From: Christensenella sp964438705
Lineage (GTDB): Bacteria; Bacillota; Clostridia; Christensenellales; Christensenellaceae
DNA length: 64,000 nucleotides
NCBI GenBank assembly: GCA_964438705.1
Contig: CAYTKQ010000003.1
Span: 62,001-126,000, forward strand
Reading direction: 5' to 3'
Below, piece after piece: positions 48,915-57,348 of the stretch (positions are counted from its first letter, which is position 1; each line of letters begins with the position of its first letter). Position numbers and translations under genes: made by a program. A model generated the notes under the pieces. It did no database searches, had not been told where the DNA came from, and saw only the letters and a list, made by a program, of their open reading frames with translations.

Positions 48915-50830
48915 TATACCGCCCCCCCGATCGTTACAATCATCAAAATTACGGTCGCGGCCGCGGAAAGGATGAGGGACAGATTCAATATCTTATGCTC
49001 GCCGAACAAACTGCCCATATACCAATTGGTAAGGTACATTTGCTTGGGATTGCCGAAGGAATCTGTAAAACTGCGGTCGTCGCCGCGGTTGATGCCGCCC
49101 ATGTAGGACAGGACAACCTTGTTGTTTTTGCTGATGGGCAGAAAACGTACGGCGATGGGCAACAGGGCGATCAGAACGAGCATCATGATCATGATGGTGA
49201 GATTGCCCGGCCCGATGATGGGCGGCATGGTGATGAGAAACATGCCGGACAGGAACGGTTCGATGAAATAGGTGGAAAGCAAGGGAAAGGTGAAGCACAA
49301 AGCTACCATGATCACGCTGTGCAGCAAAAGGGAAAACCATTCGCTCTTTTTGGTGATGTCCCTAATGGAGCTTGAGTTGTGATGCATGGAAACGAGCGTT
49401 CCCAGCCATTTTGTCCAATAAAACAAGGTGGTTGCGCTGCCAAAAATCAAAAAGATGACCAGCAAGATGCTGTTGGAATCGACAAATGCCTTTAACGCGG
49501 CCCATTTGGAGATAAGCATGCCAAACGGAGCCAAGAACATGCCCGCGATCCCGATGATCATGACATAAGCGAGGCGGGGCAGCTTGATGATCAGCCCGTG
49601 CATATCCTCGATGTTGCGGCTGCCTAAACTGTTTTCCACTGCGCCCACGGAAAGAAACATCAAAGATTTTGAGACGGCGTGGAAGATCATCAGCAAAATA
49701 CCTGCCCAAACTGCTTCGTACATACCCACCCCCGCGCACGCGGTGATCAGGCCGAGGTTGGATACAGTGGAATAGGCAAGCACTTTTTTTCCGTCGCTCT
49801 GGGAAATGGCAAGCAGAGACGCAACGAAGAAGGTGAAGCCGCCGATCGTTGTTACCATCAACCCTGCGAGGTTGCCGAAGAGGGAAGGAGCAAGGCGCAG
49901 CAATAAGAACACCCCCGCCTTTACCATCGTGGCGGAGTGCAACAGTGCGCTTGTGGGCGTTGGGGCGACCATCGCGCCGAGCAGCCAACCTGAGAAGGGA
50001 AGCTGTGCGCTCTTTGTGAGACCCGCAAACGCGAGCAAAATCACGGGAATGATGACAAAGGTTGTTGTGGAGCCGACCGCAACAAGATTTTGCAGGTCGG
50101 CGATATGCACGTTCAAAACGCTGTATACAATGGCAATCGCAAAGGCAAGGCCTCCCAAAAGATTCATCCACAGGGCTTTGAACGAATTTTTCATTGCCTC
50201 GTTTGTTTGGTTATACCCGATGAGCAGGAAGGAACAGATGCTTGTGATCTCCCAAAAGAAATACATCCACATGAGGTTGTTGGAAAACACAAGGCCAAAC
50301 ATCGCGCCTAAAAATACAAAAAGCATGGCAAAGAAGAAGGAGCGTCTGTCCTTGAATTCTGTGTGATGCTCTTTATAATCCTTCATATAACCCATGGCGT
50401 ATACGCAGATCAAACAGCCGACAACGCCGATGATGAGACACATAACGATTGTGAGGTTATCAGAAAAAATGTGCGGGGCAGGGATGATGCCTGCACCGCT
50501 GCCAAGCTCGAGCCATGTAATGAGGCCGGTTTGTACAATGGAGAGGATCGCGCAGTAATACTTTTTGTGCTTGAAGCTGTAATAGCAGACGAGGGCAACG
50601 AGCAGCCACTCGATCACAAGGATCGTCGTATCGAGCGCATGCGTTTCAGGAAGAAACGACACGGTGTGCCCGATGGCGAGGCTTTCCACCGTAAAATAAA
50701 TAACGCCCGCAACAATCAGCGCGCAGAATGCGAACAATGTATATTTGCGGACAGGCGTTCCTTTTCGCATAAAGGAAAGGATGAGTGCGGCCGCAAACGG
50801 AAATAAAATCAAGAATGCAATAATCGTCAA
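48914..50830 (-). CDS. echA: Ech hydrogenase membrane subunit A (NuoL-like antiporter)
   Basis: A 638-residue polytopic protein of the NuoL/MrpA antiporter family, the main ion-pumping subunit. Family segments: WMYFFWEITSICSFLLIGYN, AQLPFSGWLLGAMVAPTPTS, ALLHSATMVKAGVFLLLRLA. It starts with TTG, with GAGGGGG eight bases or so upstream on the minus strand. First gene of the echABCDEF-hypAFCDE operon. H+ versus Na+ cannot be decided from sequence by eye. Confidence 0.95.
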   Translation of the reverse strand: MTIIAFLILFPFAAALILSFMRKGTPVRKYTLFAFCALIVAGVIYFTVESLAIGHTVSFLPETHALDTTILVIEWLLVALVCYYSFKHKKYYCAILSIVQTGLITWLELGSGAGIIPAPHIFSDNLTIVMCLIIGVVGCLICVYAMGYMKDYKEHHTEFKDRRSFFFAMLFVFLGAMFGLVFSNNLMWMYFFWEITSICSFLLIGYNQTNEAMKNSFKALWMNLLGGLAFAIAIVYSVLNVHIADLQNLVAVGSTTTFVIIPVILLAFAGLTKSAQLPFSGWLLGAMVAPTPTSALLHSATMVKAGVFLLLRLAPSLFGNLAGLMVTTIGGFTFFVASLLAISQSDGKKVLAYSTVSNLGLITACAGVGMYEAVWAGILLMIFHAVSKSLMFLSVGAVENSLGSRNIEDMHGLIIKLPRLAYVMIIGIAGMFLAPFGMLISKWAALKAFVDSNSILLVIFLIFGSATTLFYWTKWLGTLVSMHHNSSSIRDITKKSEWFSLLLHSVIMVALCFTFPLLSTYFIEPFLSGMFLITMPPIIGPGNLTIMIMMLVLIALLPIAVRFLPISKNNKVVLSYMGGINRGDDRSFTDSFGNPKQMYLTNWYMGSLFGEHKILNLSLILSAAATVILMIVTIGGAV

Positions 50831-50919
50831 AAAAATGCCCCCTCAAAGCCAATGCGCAACTACGTGACAGCTGCGCAAAGATATGATTTTATTCGGTATA
50901 TTTTGTAAAAACCATATCA

Positions 50920-50948
50920 ATCATACTGCACAATATTTGCTATGTCAA
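50920..50948 (-). promoter_or_regulatory. Promoter of the ech-hyp operon
   Basis: On the minus strand: TTGACA (50948-50943), 17-base spacer, TATGAT (50925-50920). Near consensus and 90 bases upstream of echA. The remaining intergenic DNA up to the lon promoter is AT-rich with no further feature seen. Confidence 0.85.
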
Positions 50949-51060
50949 TCAATTTCATTGCAGGGGATTCGGGAAGAACGGAGCAAAAAACGATAAAAAG
51001 GATGAAAAAAGCACTTCCTATTTATAATACATTACATTTCGAACAATTTTAACGACAGGT

Positions 51061-51089
51061 TTGAAAACGAGGAGCAATTCCTGTATAAT
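51061..51089 (+). promoter_or_regulatory. Promoter of lon
   Basis: TTGAAA (51061-51066), 17-base spacer, TATAAT (51084-51089), 33 bases upstream of the start. No CIRCE or CtsR-type repeat was found here. Confidence 0.88.
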
Positions 51090-51122
51090 TGAAGCGACAC
51101 TTGAGAAAAGGAGCAAAACCAG

Positions 51123-53450
51123 TTGGAAAAAATGATTATGCCCATGGTGGCGTTGAGGGGACTTGTGATCTTCCCCTATATGGTATTGCATTTTGACGTA
51201 GGCAGGGAAATGTCGGTTGCCGCAGTGGAAGAATGCGTAACGCAGGGGCAGGAGATATTCCTTGTGACCCAAAAGGATCTGAAGATCGAGATGCCCGAGC
51301 GCAAGGACGTTCACAGCATCGGGACCATTGCAAAGGTGAAACAGGTGCTGAAGCTTCCGGGAGACACGCTGCGCGTGCTTGTGGAGGGGGAACGCCGCGC
51401 GAAGCTTTTGCGGTTTGCGTCGCGCGAACCATTTTTGCAGGCCGAGGTGGAAGCGATTCCGGAGGAGAGCCACGACGATCCCGCAAAGGAGATCGTAAAA
51501 GAGGCGTATATGCGTCGGGTGACGGAGCTTTTTGAACGTTTTGCCGCGCTTGGCGCGCGCATTCCCGGGGAAACGCTTTTTACTGTGAGCGAGGTGGAAG
51601 ACCCCGGAAAATTTACGGATATGATCGCGTCGAGCGTAACGCTTAAGCTGGACGACAAGCAGCGCGTGCTCGATTGCATCGATGAGCTCGAGCGTCTGCA
51701 GCTTGTGATGAGCATTTTGAAAAAGGAGATCGATATCCTTGAAATCGATAAGGAGATCGCGTCTTCCGTAAAACGGCAGATTGATAAATCGCAGCGGGAG
51801 TATTTTTTGCGCGAGCAGATGAAGGTCATCCAGCGAGAGCTTGGAGAGACGGAAAATGACGAGGACGAGATCGAAGAGCTGCGCAAAAAGATTAAAGAGC
51901 TGCCGCTTTCCGAGGAAGCACGCACCAAAGCGGAAAAGGAGCTGACGCGCATGGCGCGCATGTCCTCCGGGTCGCCGGAGGTCAGTGTGCTGCGCAACTA
52001 TATCGACTGGATCGTCGGGCTGCCGTGGGGCGTAGAGACAAAGGACAACATGGACCTGAAGCACGCGCGCACAGTGCTTGACAAGGACCACTACGGCCTC
52101 GATAAGGTGAAGGACCGCATCATTGAGTTTTTGGCGGTGCGCAAATTGAAAAATGATATGCACGGGCCGATCCTGTGTTTGGCGGGCCCTCCCGGCGTGG
52201 GCAAAACGTCGATCGCGCATTCGATCGCGCGGGCGCTGGATAAAAAGTTTGTGCGTATGTCTCTCGGCGGCGTGCATGACGAGGCGGAGATACGCGGACA
52301 CCGCCGCACCTACATCGGCGCGATACCGGGGCGGATCATTACGTCCATCAAGCAGGCGGAAAGTATGAATCCGCTGTTTTTGCTCGATGAGATCGATAAG
52401 ATGTCGAGCGATTTTTGCGGCGATCCGGCATCGGCGATGCTGGAGGTGCTGGACCCGGAGATCAACAACACATTCCGGGATCACTACCTCGATATTCCGT
52501 TCGACTTATCCAAGGTCATGTTTATCACGACGGCAAACGACATCAGCACCATCCCGCAGCCGCTTTACGACAGGATGGAGATCATCAACATCGACAGCTA
52601 TACGGATGTGGAGAAGCTGAACATCGCAAAAAAACATCTGGTTGCCAAGCAGGCGAAGGAGCACGGCTTAAAGCCGTCCTCTGTGCGCATCAGCGATCCT
52701 GCCTTGATGGACATCATCCATAAATATACTGCGGAAAGCGGTGTGCGGAGTCTGGAACGCGAGATCGCTACCATTATGCGCAAATCCGCCGCGAAGGTGG
52801 TGGCTGAGGACGTGGAAAAAATATCCATTACGCAGAAGAACCTGAAGGATTACCTTGGCATCGCCAAGCGCAGTGAGACGAACGTGATGAAGCGCGATAC
52901 TGTGGGTGTGGTGACAGGGCTTGCGTGGACGGCGGTCGGCGGACAGACGATGCCCATCGAGGTGACGGTGATCCCCGGGACAGGGAAAATGGAGCTGACC
53001 GGACAGCTTGGGGATGTGATGAAGGAATCCGCGAAGACGGGTATTTCCGTGGTGCGCGCGATGAGCGGGAAGCTGAAATTCCCCAAGGACATCAATGAAA
53101 AAACGGACCTGCACATCCATGTGCCGGAGGGGGCGATTCCAAAGGACGGGCCTTCTGCGGGGGTGACGATGGTGACGGCGCTTGTTTCCGCGATCACGAA
53201 TCGTCCGGTGCGCTGCGACGTTGCAATGACGGGCGAGATCACGCTCACGGGCAGGGTCTTAAAAATTGGCGGCATCAAGGAAAAGGCGCTTGCGGCGCTT
53301 CGGGCGGGCATCCATACGATCATTCTTCCGCGCGACAACGAGCGGGATTTGGAGGAGCTGCCGGAATCGGTGCGCGATCAGCTCGAATTCATCTTTGCGA
53401 CAACGGTGGACGATGTGTTGAAGCATGCACTTGTGACGGAGAGAAAATAA
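51123..53450 (+). CDS. lon: ATP-dependent protease Lon
   Basis: A 775-residue LonA protease. N-terminal substrate domain and coiled coil, AAA+ domain with Walker A GPPGVGKT (355-362) and FLLDEIDKMSSDF, and a C-terminal protease domain with the Ser678 (KDGPSAGVT) / Lys721 (GGIKEKALAALR) dyad at the usual 43-residue spacing. It degrades damaged and regulatory proteins. The start is taken as TTG 51123, nine bases after AAAGGAG; ATG 51132 would be too far. Own promoter; engB follows directly. Confidence 0.98.
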   Translation: MEKMIMPMVALRGLVIFPYMVLHFDVGREMSVAAVEECVTQGQEIFLVTQKDLKIEMPERKDVHSIGTIAKVKQVLKLPGDTLRVLVEGERRAKLLRFASREPFLQAEVEAIPEESHDDPAKEIVKEAYMRRVTELFERFAALGARIPGETLFTVSEVEDPGKFTDMIASSVTLKLDDKQRVLDCIDELERLQLVMSILKKEIDILEIDKEIASSVKRQIDKSQREYFLREQMKVIQRELGETENDEDEIEELRKKIKELPLSEEARTKAEKELTRMARMSSGSPEVSVLRNYIDWIVGLPWGVETKDNMDLKHARTVLDKDHYGLDKVKDRIIEFLAVRKLKNDMHGPILCLAGPPGVGKTSIAHSIARALDKKFVRMSLGGVHDEAEIRGHRRTYIGAIPGRIITSIKQAESMNPLFLLDEIDKMSSDFCGDPASAMLEVLDPEINNTFRDHYLDIPFDLSKVMFITTANDISTIPQPLYDRMEIINIDSYTDVEKLNIAKKHLVAKQAKEHGLKPSSVRISDPALMDIIHKYTAESGVRSLEREIATIMRKSAAKVVAEDVEKISITQKNLKDYLGIAKRSETNVMKRDTVGVVTGLAWTAVGGQTMPIEVTVIPGTGKMELTGQLGDVMKESAKTGISVVRAMSGKLKFPKDINEKTDLHIHVPEGAIPKDGPSAGVTMVTALVSAITNRPVRCDVAMTGEITLTGRVLKIGGIKEKALAALRAGIHTIILPRDNERDLEELPESVRDQLEFIFATTVDDVLKHALVTERK

Positions 53451-54065
53451 GTGGACATCAAAAAAGTCAGTTTTTATAAAAGTATGAAAAAGGTCTCCGA
53501 CTACCCGAACGAAGGGCAGCCGGAGATTGCTTTTGCGGGAAAATCGAATGTGGGTAAATCCTCGCTGATCAATTATCTGGCGAACAATTCAAAGCTGGCG
53601 TATGTCAGCAAGCAGCCGGGGAAGACGCGCCTGATCAATTATTTTTTTGTGAACGATGCGTTCTACCTTGTAGACCTGCCGGGTTATGGATACGCGCGGG
53701 TATCCAAGGCGGAGAAGGATTCGTGGGCGGAGATGATGGAGGCTTATTTTGAAGCGGCAAAGCATCTTCGCGCGCTTGTTATTTTGGTCGACATCCGGCA
53801 CAAGCCGACGAGTGATGATTTACAGATGATCGAGTGGGCGGCGCATTTTAAAATCCCGTTTCTTGTTGCGGCCACAAAGGCGGACAAAATTGCGAAATCG
53901 AAGCGCTACCATTACACGGTGCAGATGGCAAAACACATCGAGGAGGCAGTGGACCTCGATATGGAATTTATGATCGTTCCCGTTTCCGCGTCAGGAAAAT
54001 TTGGAAAAGAAAAGGTGCTCGATTACATTGAGATGATGACAAAGCCGCAGGAGGACGCGGAATGA
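53451..54065 (+). CDS. engB: Ribosome biogenesis GTPase EngB/YsxC
   Basis: A 204-residue TrmE-Era-EngA-EngB-type GTPase needed for large subunit assembly. G1 GKSNVGKSS, G3 DLPGYGYARV, G4 TKAD, and VSASGKFG as G5. It starts with GTG immediately after the lon stop; the lon-engB order is widespread in Firmicutes. Confidence 0.97.
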   Translation: MDIKKVSFYKSMKKVSDYPNEGQPEIAFAGKSNVGKSSLINYLANNSKLAYVSKQPGKTRLINYFFVNDAFYLVDLPGYGYARVSKAEKDSWAEMMEAYFEAAKHLRALVILVDIRHKPTSDDLQMIEWAAHFKIPFLVAATKADKIAKSKRYHYTVQMAKHIEEAVDLDMEFMIVPVSASGKFGKEKVLDYIEMMTKPQEDAE

Positions 54066-54757
54066 ACGTGTTCGCAATCGGCGACCTGCATTTGTCGAAC
54101 GCGCAGCCAAAAGCGATGGATATTTTTGGTGCGCATTGGAACAACCATTTTGGAAAAATCAGCGAGGATTGGATTGCGCGGGTGGGTACTGAAGACGTGG
54201 TGCTCATTCCCGGCGACATCAGCTGGGCGATGAAGATGGAGGATGCGCAGCCCGACCTCGACGCGATCTGCGCTCTGCCAGGGAAGAAGATCATGATCAA
54301 AGGGAATCACGATTTCTGGTGGGGTTCGATGGCAAAGGTGAATGCGATGCTGACAGGGGAAGCCCATATTTTGCAAAATAATTGCCTCGTTGTGGGGGAT
54401 TATGTCTTTTGCGGAACGCGCGGCTGGATGTTTCCGCAGGACACGGGATTTTCGGAAAGCGACAGAAAGATATATGAACGGGAGAAAATACGCCTGCAGC
54501 TTTCCCTCGACGCGGCAAAAAAGCATCCCGGAAAAGAAAAGATCGTGATGATGCATTATCCGCCGATCTATCAGAACGTGAGGGATACGGAATTTGCAAA
54601 CATCCTCGAGCGGGAGGGCGTAAGCGAGGTGGTGTTCGGGCACCTGCACGGAGATGTTTTACGCAGCATAAATCTGACTGATTTTAAGGTAGGAGCCGTC
54701 AATTACAATCTGGTTTCCGCAGACTATTTGGATTTTCGTTTGAAGCAGATCCGCTGA
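54062..54757 (+). CDS. Calcineurin-like metallophosphoesterase
   Basis: A 231-residue dinuclear-metal phosphoesterase. The five motif blocks are present: GDLHLSN, PGDISWAM, KGNHDFWWGS, MMHYPP and FGHLHGD. The substrate is not known; this YkuE/YpbG-like group is cytoplasmic (no signal peptide). It overlaps engB by four bases (ATGA), so it belongs to the lon transcript, and a terminator follows. Confidence 0.93.
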   Translation: MNVFAIGDLHLSNAQPKAMDIFGAHWNNHFGKISEDWIARVGTEDVVLIPGDISWAMKMEDAQPDLDAICALPGKKIMIKGNHDFWWGSMAKVNAMLTGEAHILQNNCLVVGDYVFCGTRGWMFPQDTGFSESDRKIYEREKIRLQLSLDAAKKHPGKEKIVMMHYPPIYQNVRDTEFANILEREGVSEVVFGHLHGDVLRSINLTDFKVGAVNYNLVSADYLDFRLKQIR

Positions 54758-54784
54758 CCGACCCAAAACTGCATAGAATGAATG

Positions 54785-54817
54785 AAAAAGCAGCGAAAAA
54801 TGATTTGCTGCTTTTTT
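54785..54817 (+). terminator. Terminator before the cell-wall/division cluster
   Basis: AAAAAGCAGC and GCTGCTTTTT with a 12-base loop and T-run, 28 bases after the metallophosphoesterase stop. Confidence 0.85.
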
Positions 54818-54837
54818 CTTTTTGTGCGCGAAAATGC

Positions 54838-54866
54838 TTGCATAATGGTGGGGATAATGATAAAAT
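54838..54866 (+). promoter_or_regulatory. Putative promoter of the mraZ cluster
   Basis: TTGCAT (54838-54843), 17-base spacer, TAAAAT (54861-54866), followed after seven bases by the MraZ boxes. Confidence 0.6.
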
Positions 54867-54873
54867 TTGAATA

Positions 54874-54900
54874 AAAGTGGTGAAAAGTGGTTAAAAGTGG
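54874..54900 (+). promoter_or_regulatory. MraZ operator: three AAAGTGG direct repeats
   Basis: AAAGTGG at 54874, 54884 and 54894, exactly 10 bases apart (one helical turn), just downstream of the -10 box; a further GTGG follows at 54899. AAAGTG-type repeats are the known MraZ binding sites in mollicutes, and TGGGA-type in E. coli. It is likely the autoregulatory site for the cluster. Confidence 0.8.
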
Positions 54901-54922
54901 TGGAAAGGAGGTTCTTGCGGCA

Positions 54923-55354
54923 GTGCTGATCGGTGAATACACACACAATTTAGACGCCAAAGGCAGAGTGTTTATGCCGGCAAAATTCCGTGACGATCTT
55001 GGCGAAAGCTTTATCGTGACGCGGGGAGTCGGGAAATGTTTGTTTGTGTTTTCGCTGGAGGAGTGGTCGAATTTTTCCGGCAAGTTAAAAGATTTGCCGG
55101 TATCCGACGTTGCCGCACAGAGCTTTACGCGTATGTTGTTTGCAAGCGCATGCGAATGCGAGGGCGACAAGCAGGGGCGCATCCTTCTTCCGCAACGGCT
55201 GCGCGACCACATCGGCGCAACCAAGGAAACGGTGATCATCGGCGTGATGACACGCGCAGAGATATGGTCTAAAGAGGGCTGGGAGGAATACAACGACAGC
55301 GCGTATAAGGACTATGAGGAAACGCTGGCCAAACTGGCGGAGCTTGGCATATGA
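54923..55354 (+). CDS. mraZ: Transcriptional regulator MraZ
   Basis: A 143-residue AbrB-like regulator with two MraZ half domains, each containing the DxxGR motif (THNLDAKGRVFMPAKFRDDL and CEGDKQGRILLPQRLRDHIG). It forms a ring that binds repeats upstream of the dcw cluster. The start is GTG 54923, giving the usual (M)LIGEY beginning, 11 bases after AAAGGAGG. It overlaps rsmH by four bases. Confidence 0.97.
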   Translation: MLIGEYTHNLDAKGRVFMPAKFRDDLGESFIVTRGVGKCLFVFSLEEWSNFSGKLKDLPVSDVAAQSFTRMLFASACECEGDKQGRILLPQRLRDHIGATKETVIIGVMTRAEIWSKEGWEEYNDSAYKDYEETLAKLAELGI

Positions 55355-56283
55355 GCGGCCACGTGCCGGTGCTGTACCGGAAAACACTGGACGCTTTAAA
55401 CTTGGAAAACGGCAAGGTGATCGTGGACGGGACGCTGGGCGGCGCGGGCCATGCGCAGGGCATCTTAGAGCGCATTTCGCCGGATGGAAGATTGATCGGA
55501 GTCGACAAGGACGCGGCGGCGATCGAACGCTGCACAAAGCGTCTCAAGCGATATGAGGCGCAGATCACGCTTGTGCACAGTGACTTCAAGCGGATTCGCG
55601 AGGTGTTGGAGCAGGCGGGCGTCAGCGAGATCGACGGGGCAGTGCTCGACCTCGGAGTTTCTTCCTTCCAACTGGATGAAGGGGAGCGCGGATTTTCCTA
55701 CAACGAGGACGCGCCGCTCGATATGCGCATGGACAGAGACAACGTCTTTTGCGCACACAACGTCGTCAACGAATACAGCGAAGAGGACCTGCACAGGATC
55801 ATCCGCGAATACGGAGAGGAAAAATGGGCGGCGCGCATTGCGCAGTTCATCGTGAAAGAGCGAAAACTCAAGAGCGTCGATACGACGGGGCAGCTCAGTG
55901 AGATTATCAAGAAAGCAATTCCGGCGGCAGCGCGCCGGGATGGACCGCATCCCGCAAAGCGAACGTTTCAGGCCATCCGCATCGAGGTGAATGGAGAGCT
56001 TGCCGGGCTCGAGAGGGCTATCGAGGAATATGTATCTGTTTTGAAGAGCGGAGGACGGCTTGCCATCATCACATTCCACTCGCTGGAAGATAGGATCGTT
56101 AAGCAGACCTACAAACGGCTGTTTGACCCTTGTGAATGCCCGAGGGATTTCCCGGTGTGCATTTGCGGGAAGGAAAGCCAGATCAAAATCATTACAAAAA
56201 AACCGGTTTTGCCGGACGACGAGGAACTACAGGAAAACCCACGCGCAAGAAGTGCCAAATTGCGGGTGGCAGAAAAACGATAG
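55351..56283 (+). CDS. rsmH: 16S rRNA (cytosine1402-N4)-methyltransferase
   Basis: A 310-residue SAM-dependent methyltransferase (MraW). Motif I is IVDGTLGGAGHAQGILERIS, followed by AVLDLGVSSFQLDEGERGFS, PLDMRMD, HPAKRTFQAIRIEVN and ITFHSLEDRIVKQ. It methylates C1402 of 16S rRNA. Overlaps mraZ (ATGA), the standard second gene of the cluster. Confidence 0.98.
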   Translation: MSGHVPVLYRKTLDALNLENGKVIVDGTLGGAGHAQGILERISPDGRLIGVDKDAAAIERCTKRLKRYEAQITLVHSDFKRIREVLEQAGVSEIDGAVLDLGVSSFQLDEGERGFSYNEDAPLDMRMDRDNVFCAHNVVNEYSEEDLHRIIREYGEEKWAARIAQFIVKERKLKSVDTTGQLSEIIKKAIPAAARRDGPHPAKRTFQAIRIEVNGELAGLERAIEEYVSVLKSGGRLAIITFHSLEDRIVKQTYKRLFDPCECPRDFPVCICGKESQIKIITKKPVLPDDEELQENPRARSAKLRVAEKR

Positions 56284-56298
56284 GCAGAAGGAACGGAC

Positions 56299-57333
56299 AT
56301 GAACGCGATACCTCAGAAAGCATACCACAATTATGAAAGAATTCAGCTCCCGCGTGCGAGTGCACAGGACAGGGGGCGTATTTCTGATATGGAAGCATAC
56401 CGCTTGCAGAAGGTTGCCGCAGAACGCCGCCGACTGGCACAGCAGGATGCAAGCAGCGCGCCGCGTCGCGTGGGCACAGAGCAGCAAAGGCGACCGGTAC
56501 AAACTGCGCAGAGAAGACAAGTGCAGGCCACGCAAAGAAGACAGGTGCAAAACACACAGGCAAGGCAGGATGTCCGCAGCAGGGACGAAGCGCAAGGGGA
56601 GCGGTATCGAATTCGCCAGACGGGTGTACAGAACATCGTTGGCGGAAGACGGCTTATGCCCGCTTATGAAGGTGCGCAGTCGTATGACGCTTATAACGAT
56701 AGAAGAGAATATGCGGGAGCACCTGCGTATCGTGAACAGCCGCGCAGAAATGCGCAGCGCTACGAACGGACAAGCAGTGCACGTCCGCGTCAGGCAATGA
56801 ATTACGGCGGATATGCGAAACCGCGCAGCTATGAGCGCAACAATCAAATCGAGAACACGGCATACAACGATGTAAAGCCCATCGCGGTGGAGTATGTGAG
56901 CCCACGCAAAAAGGGAGTTGTTTCCACAATTCTTCTGATCGCTGTTGTTTTCGCGATCCTTTCCGGGCTGGTGATCCGCTATGCGACGATCAGCAACCTG
57001 AGCTACACAAACGCGCAGATTCAGTCGCAGAATGCGGCGCTGCAGGACGAGTTGGACAAGATAAAGATGGAGAACGCCCTGAAAGAAGATTTGAACGGCA
57101 TTCAGGAAAGGGCGACGCAGCTTGGGATGTATTACCCGAAGGACCAACAGATCGAGTATCTGGAGCAGGATGCGGCGGATATGGCGAATCCTTCGTCAGT
57201 GAACACGCTACAGCAAACGGTCGCACAGGACGAAACGCAGCAGACTTCCGCGCAGCAAAGCGGAGCGCTCGATGGGATCAAAACCTTTTTTGCGGACCTC
57301 ATGGAGGCTGTGGGGGGCTGGTTTGGAAAATGA
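56299..57333 (+). CDS. ftsL: FtsL-like division protein with long repetitive N-terminus
   Basis: A 344-residue bitopic membrane protein at the position of ftsL. Residues 1-205 form a basic, Arg/Gln/Tyr-rich, presumably disordered cytoplasmic region containing about 3.5 copies of an 8-residue unit, QRR(Q/P)VQxT (63-90; 24-base repeats at 56485-56556). One membrane helix (207-229) is followed by a coiled coil (about 232-285) and a Gln/Ala/Thr-rich tail. The helix plus coiled coil is the FtsL/DivIC plan; usual FtsL is only about 100-130 residues. It should pair with DivIC at the septum. The homology is by position and layout, so the name is tentative. Confidence 0.75.
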   Translation: MNAIPQKAYHNYERIQLPRASAQDRGRISDMEAYRLQKVAAERRRLAQQDASSAPRRVGTEQQRRPVQTAQRRQVQATQRRQVQNTQARQDVRSRDEAQGERYRIRQTGVQNIVGGRRLMPAYEGAQSYDAYNDRREYAGAPAYREQPRRNAQRYERTSSARPRQAMNYGGYAKPRSYERNNQIENTAYNDVKPIAVEYVSPRKKGVVSTILLIAVVFAILSGLVIRYATISNLSYTNAQIQSQNAALQDELDKIKMENALKEDLNGIQERATQLGMYYPKDQQIEYLEQDAADMANPSSVNTLQQTVAQDETQQTSAQQSGALDGIKTFFADLMEAVGGWFGK

Positions 57334-57348
57334 TAAGGAGTTAGACGC

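Noticed and set aside
51018..52484. A 488-codon minus-strand frame over the start of lon
   Set aside because: It is antisense to a clear Lon protease and shows no recognisable motif. The same holds for the frames at 33477-34532 (over pgpH/ybeY), 37347-38498 and 39222-40040 (over ppdK).
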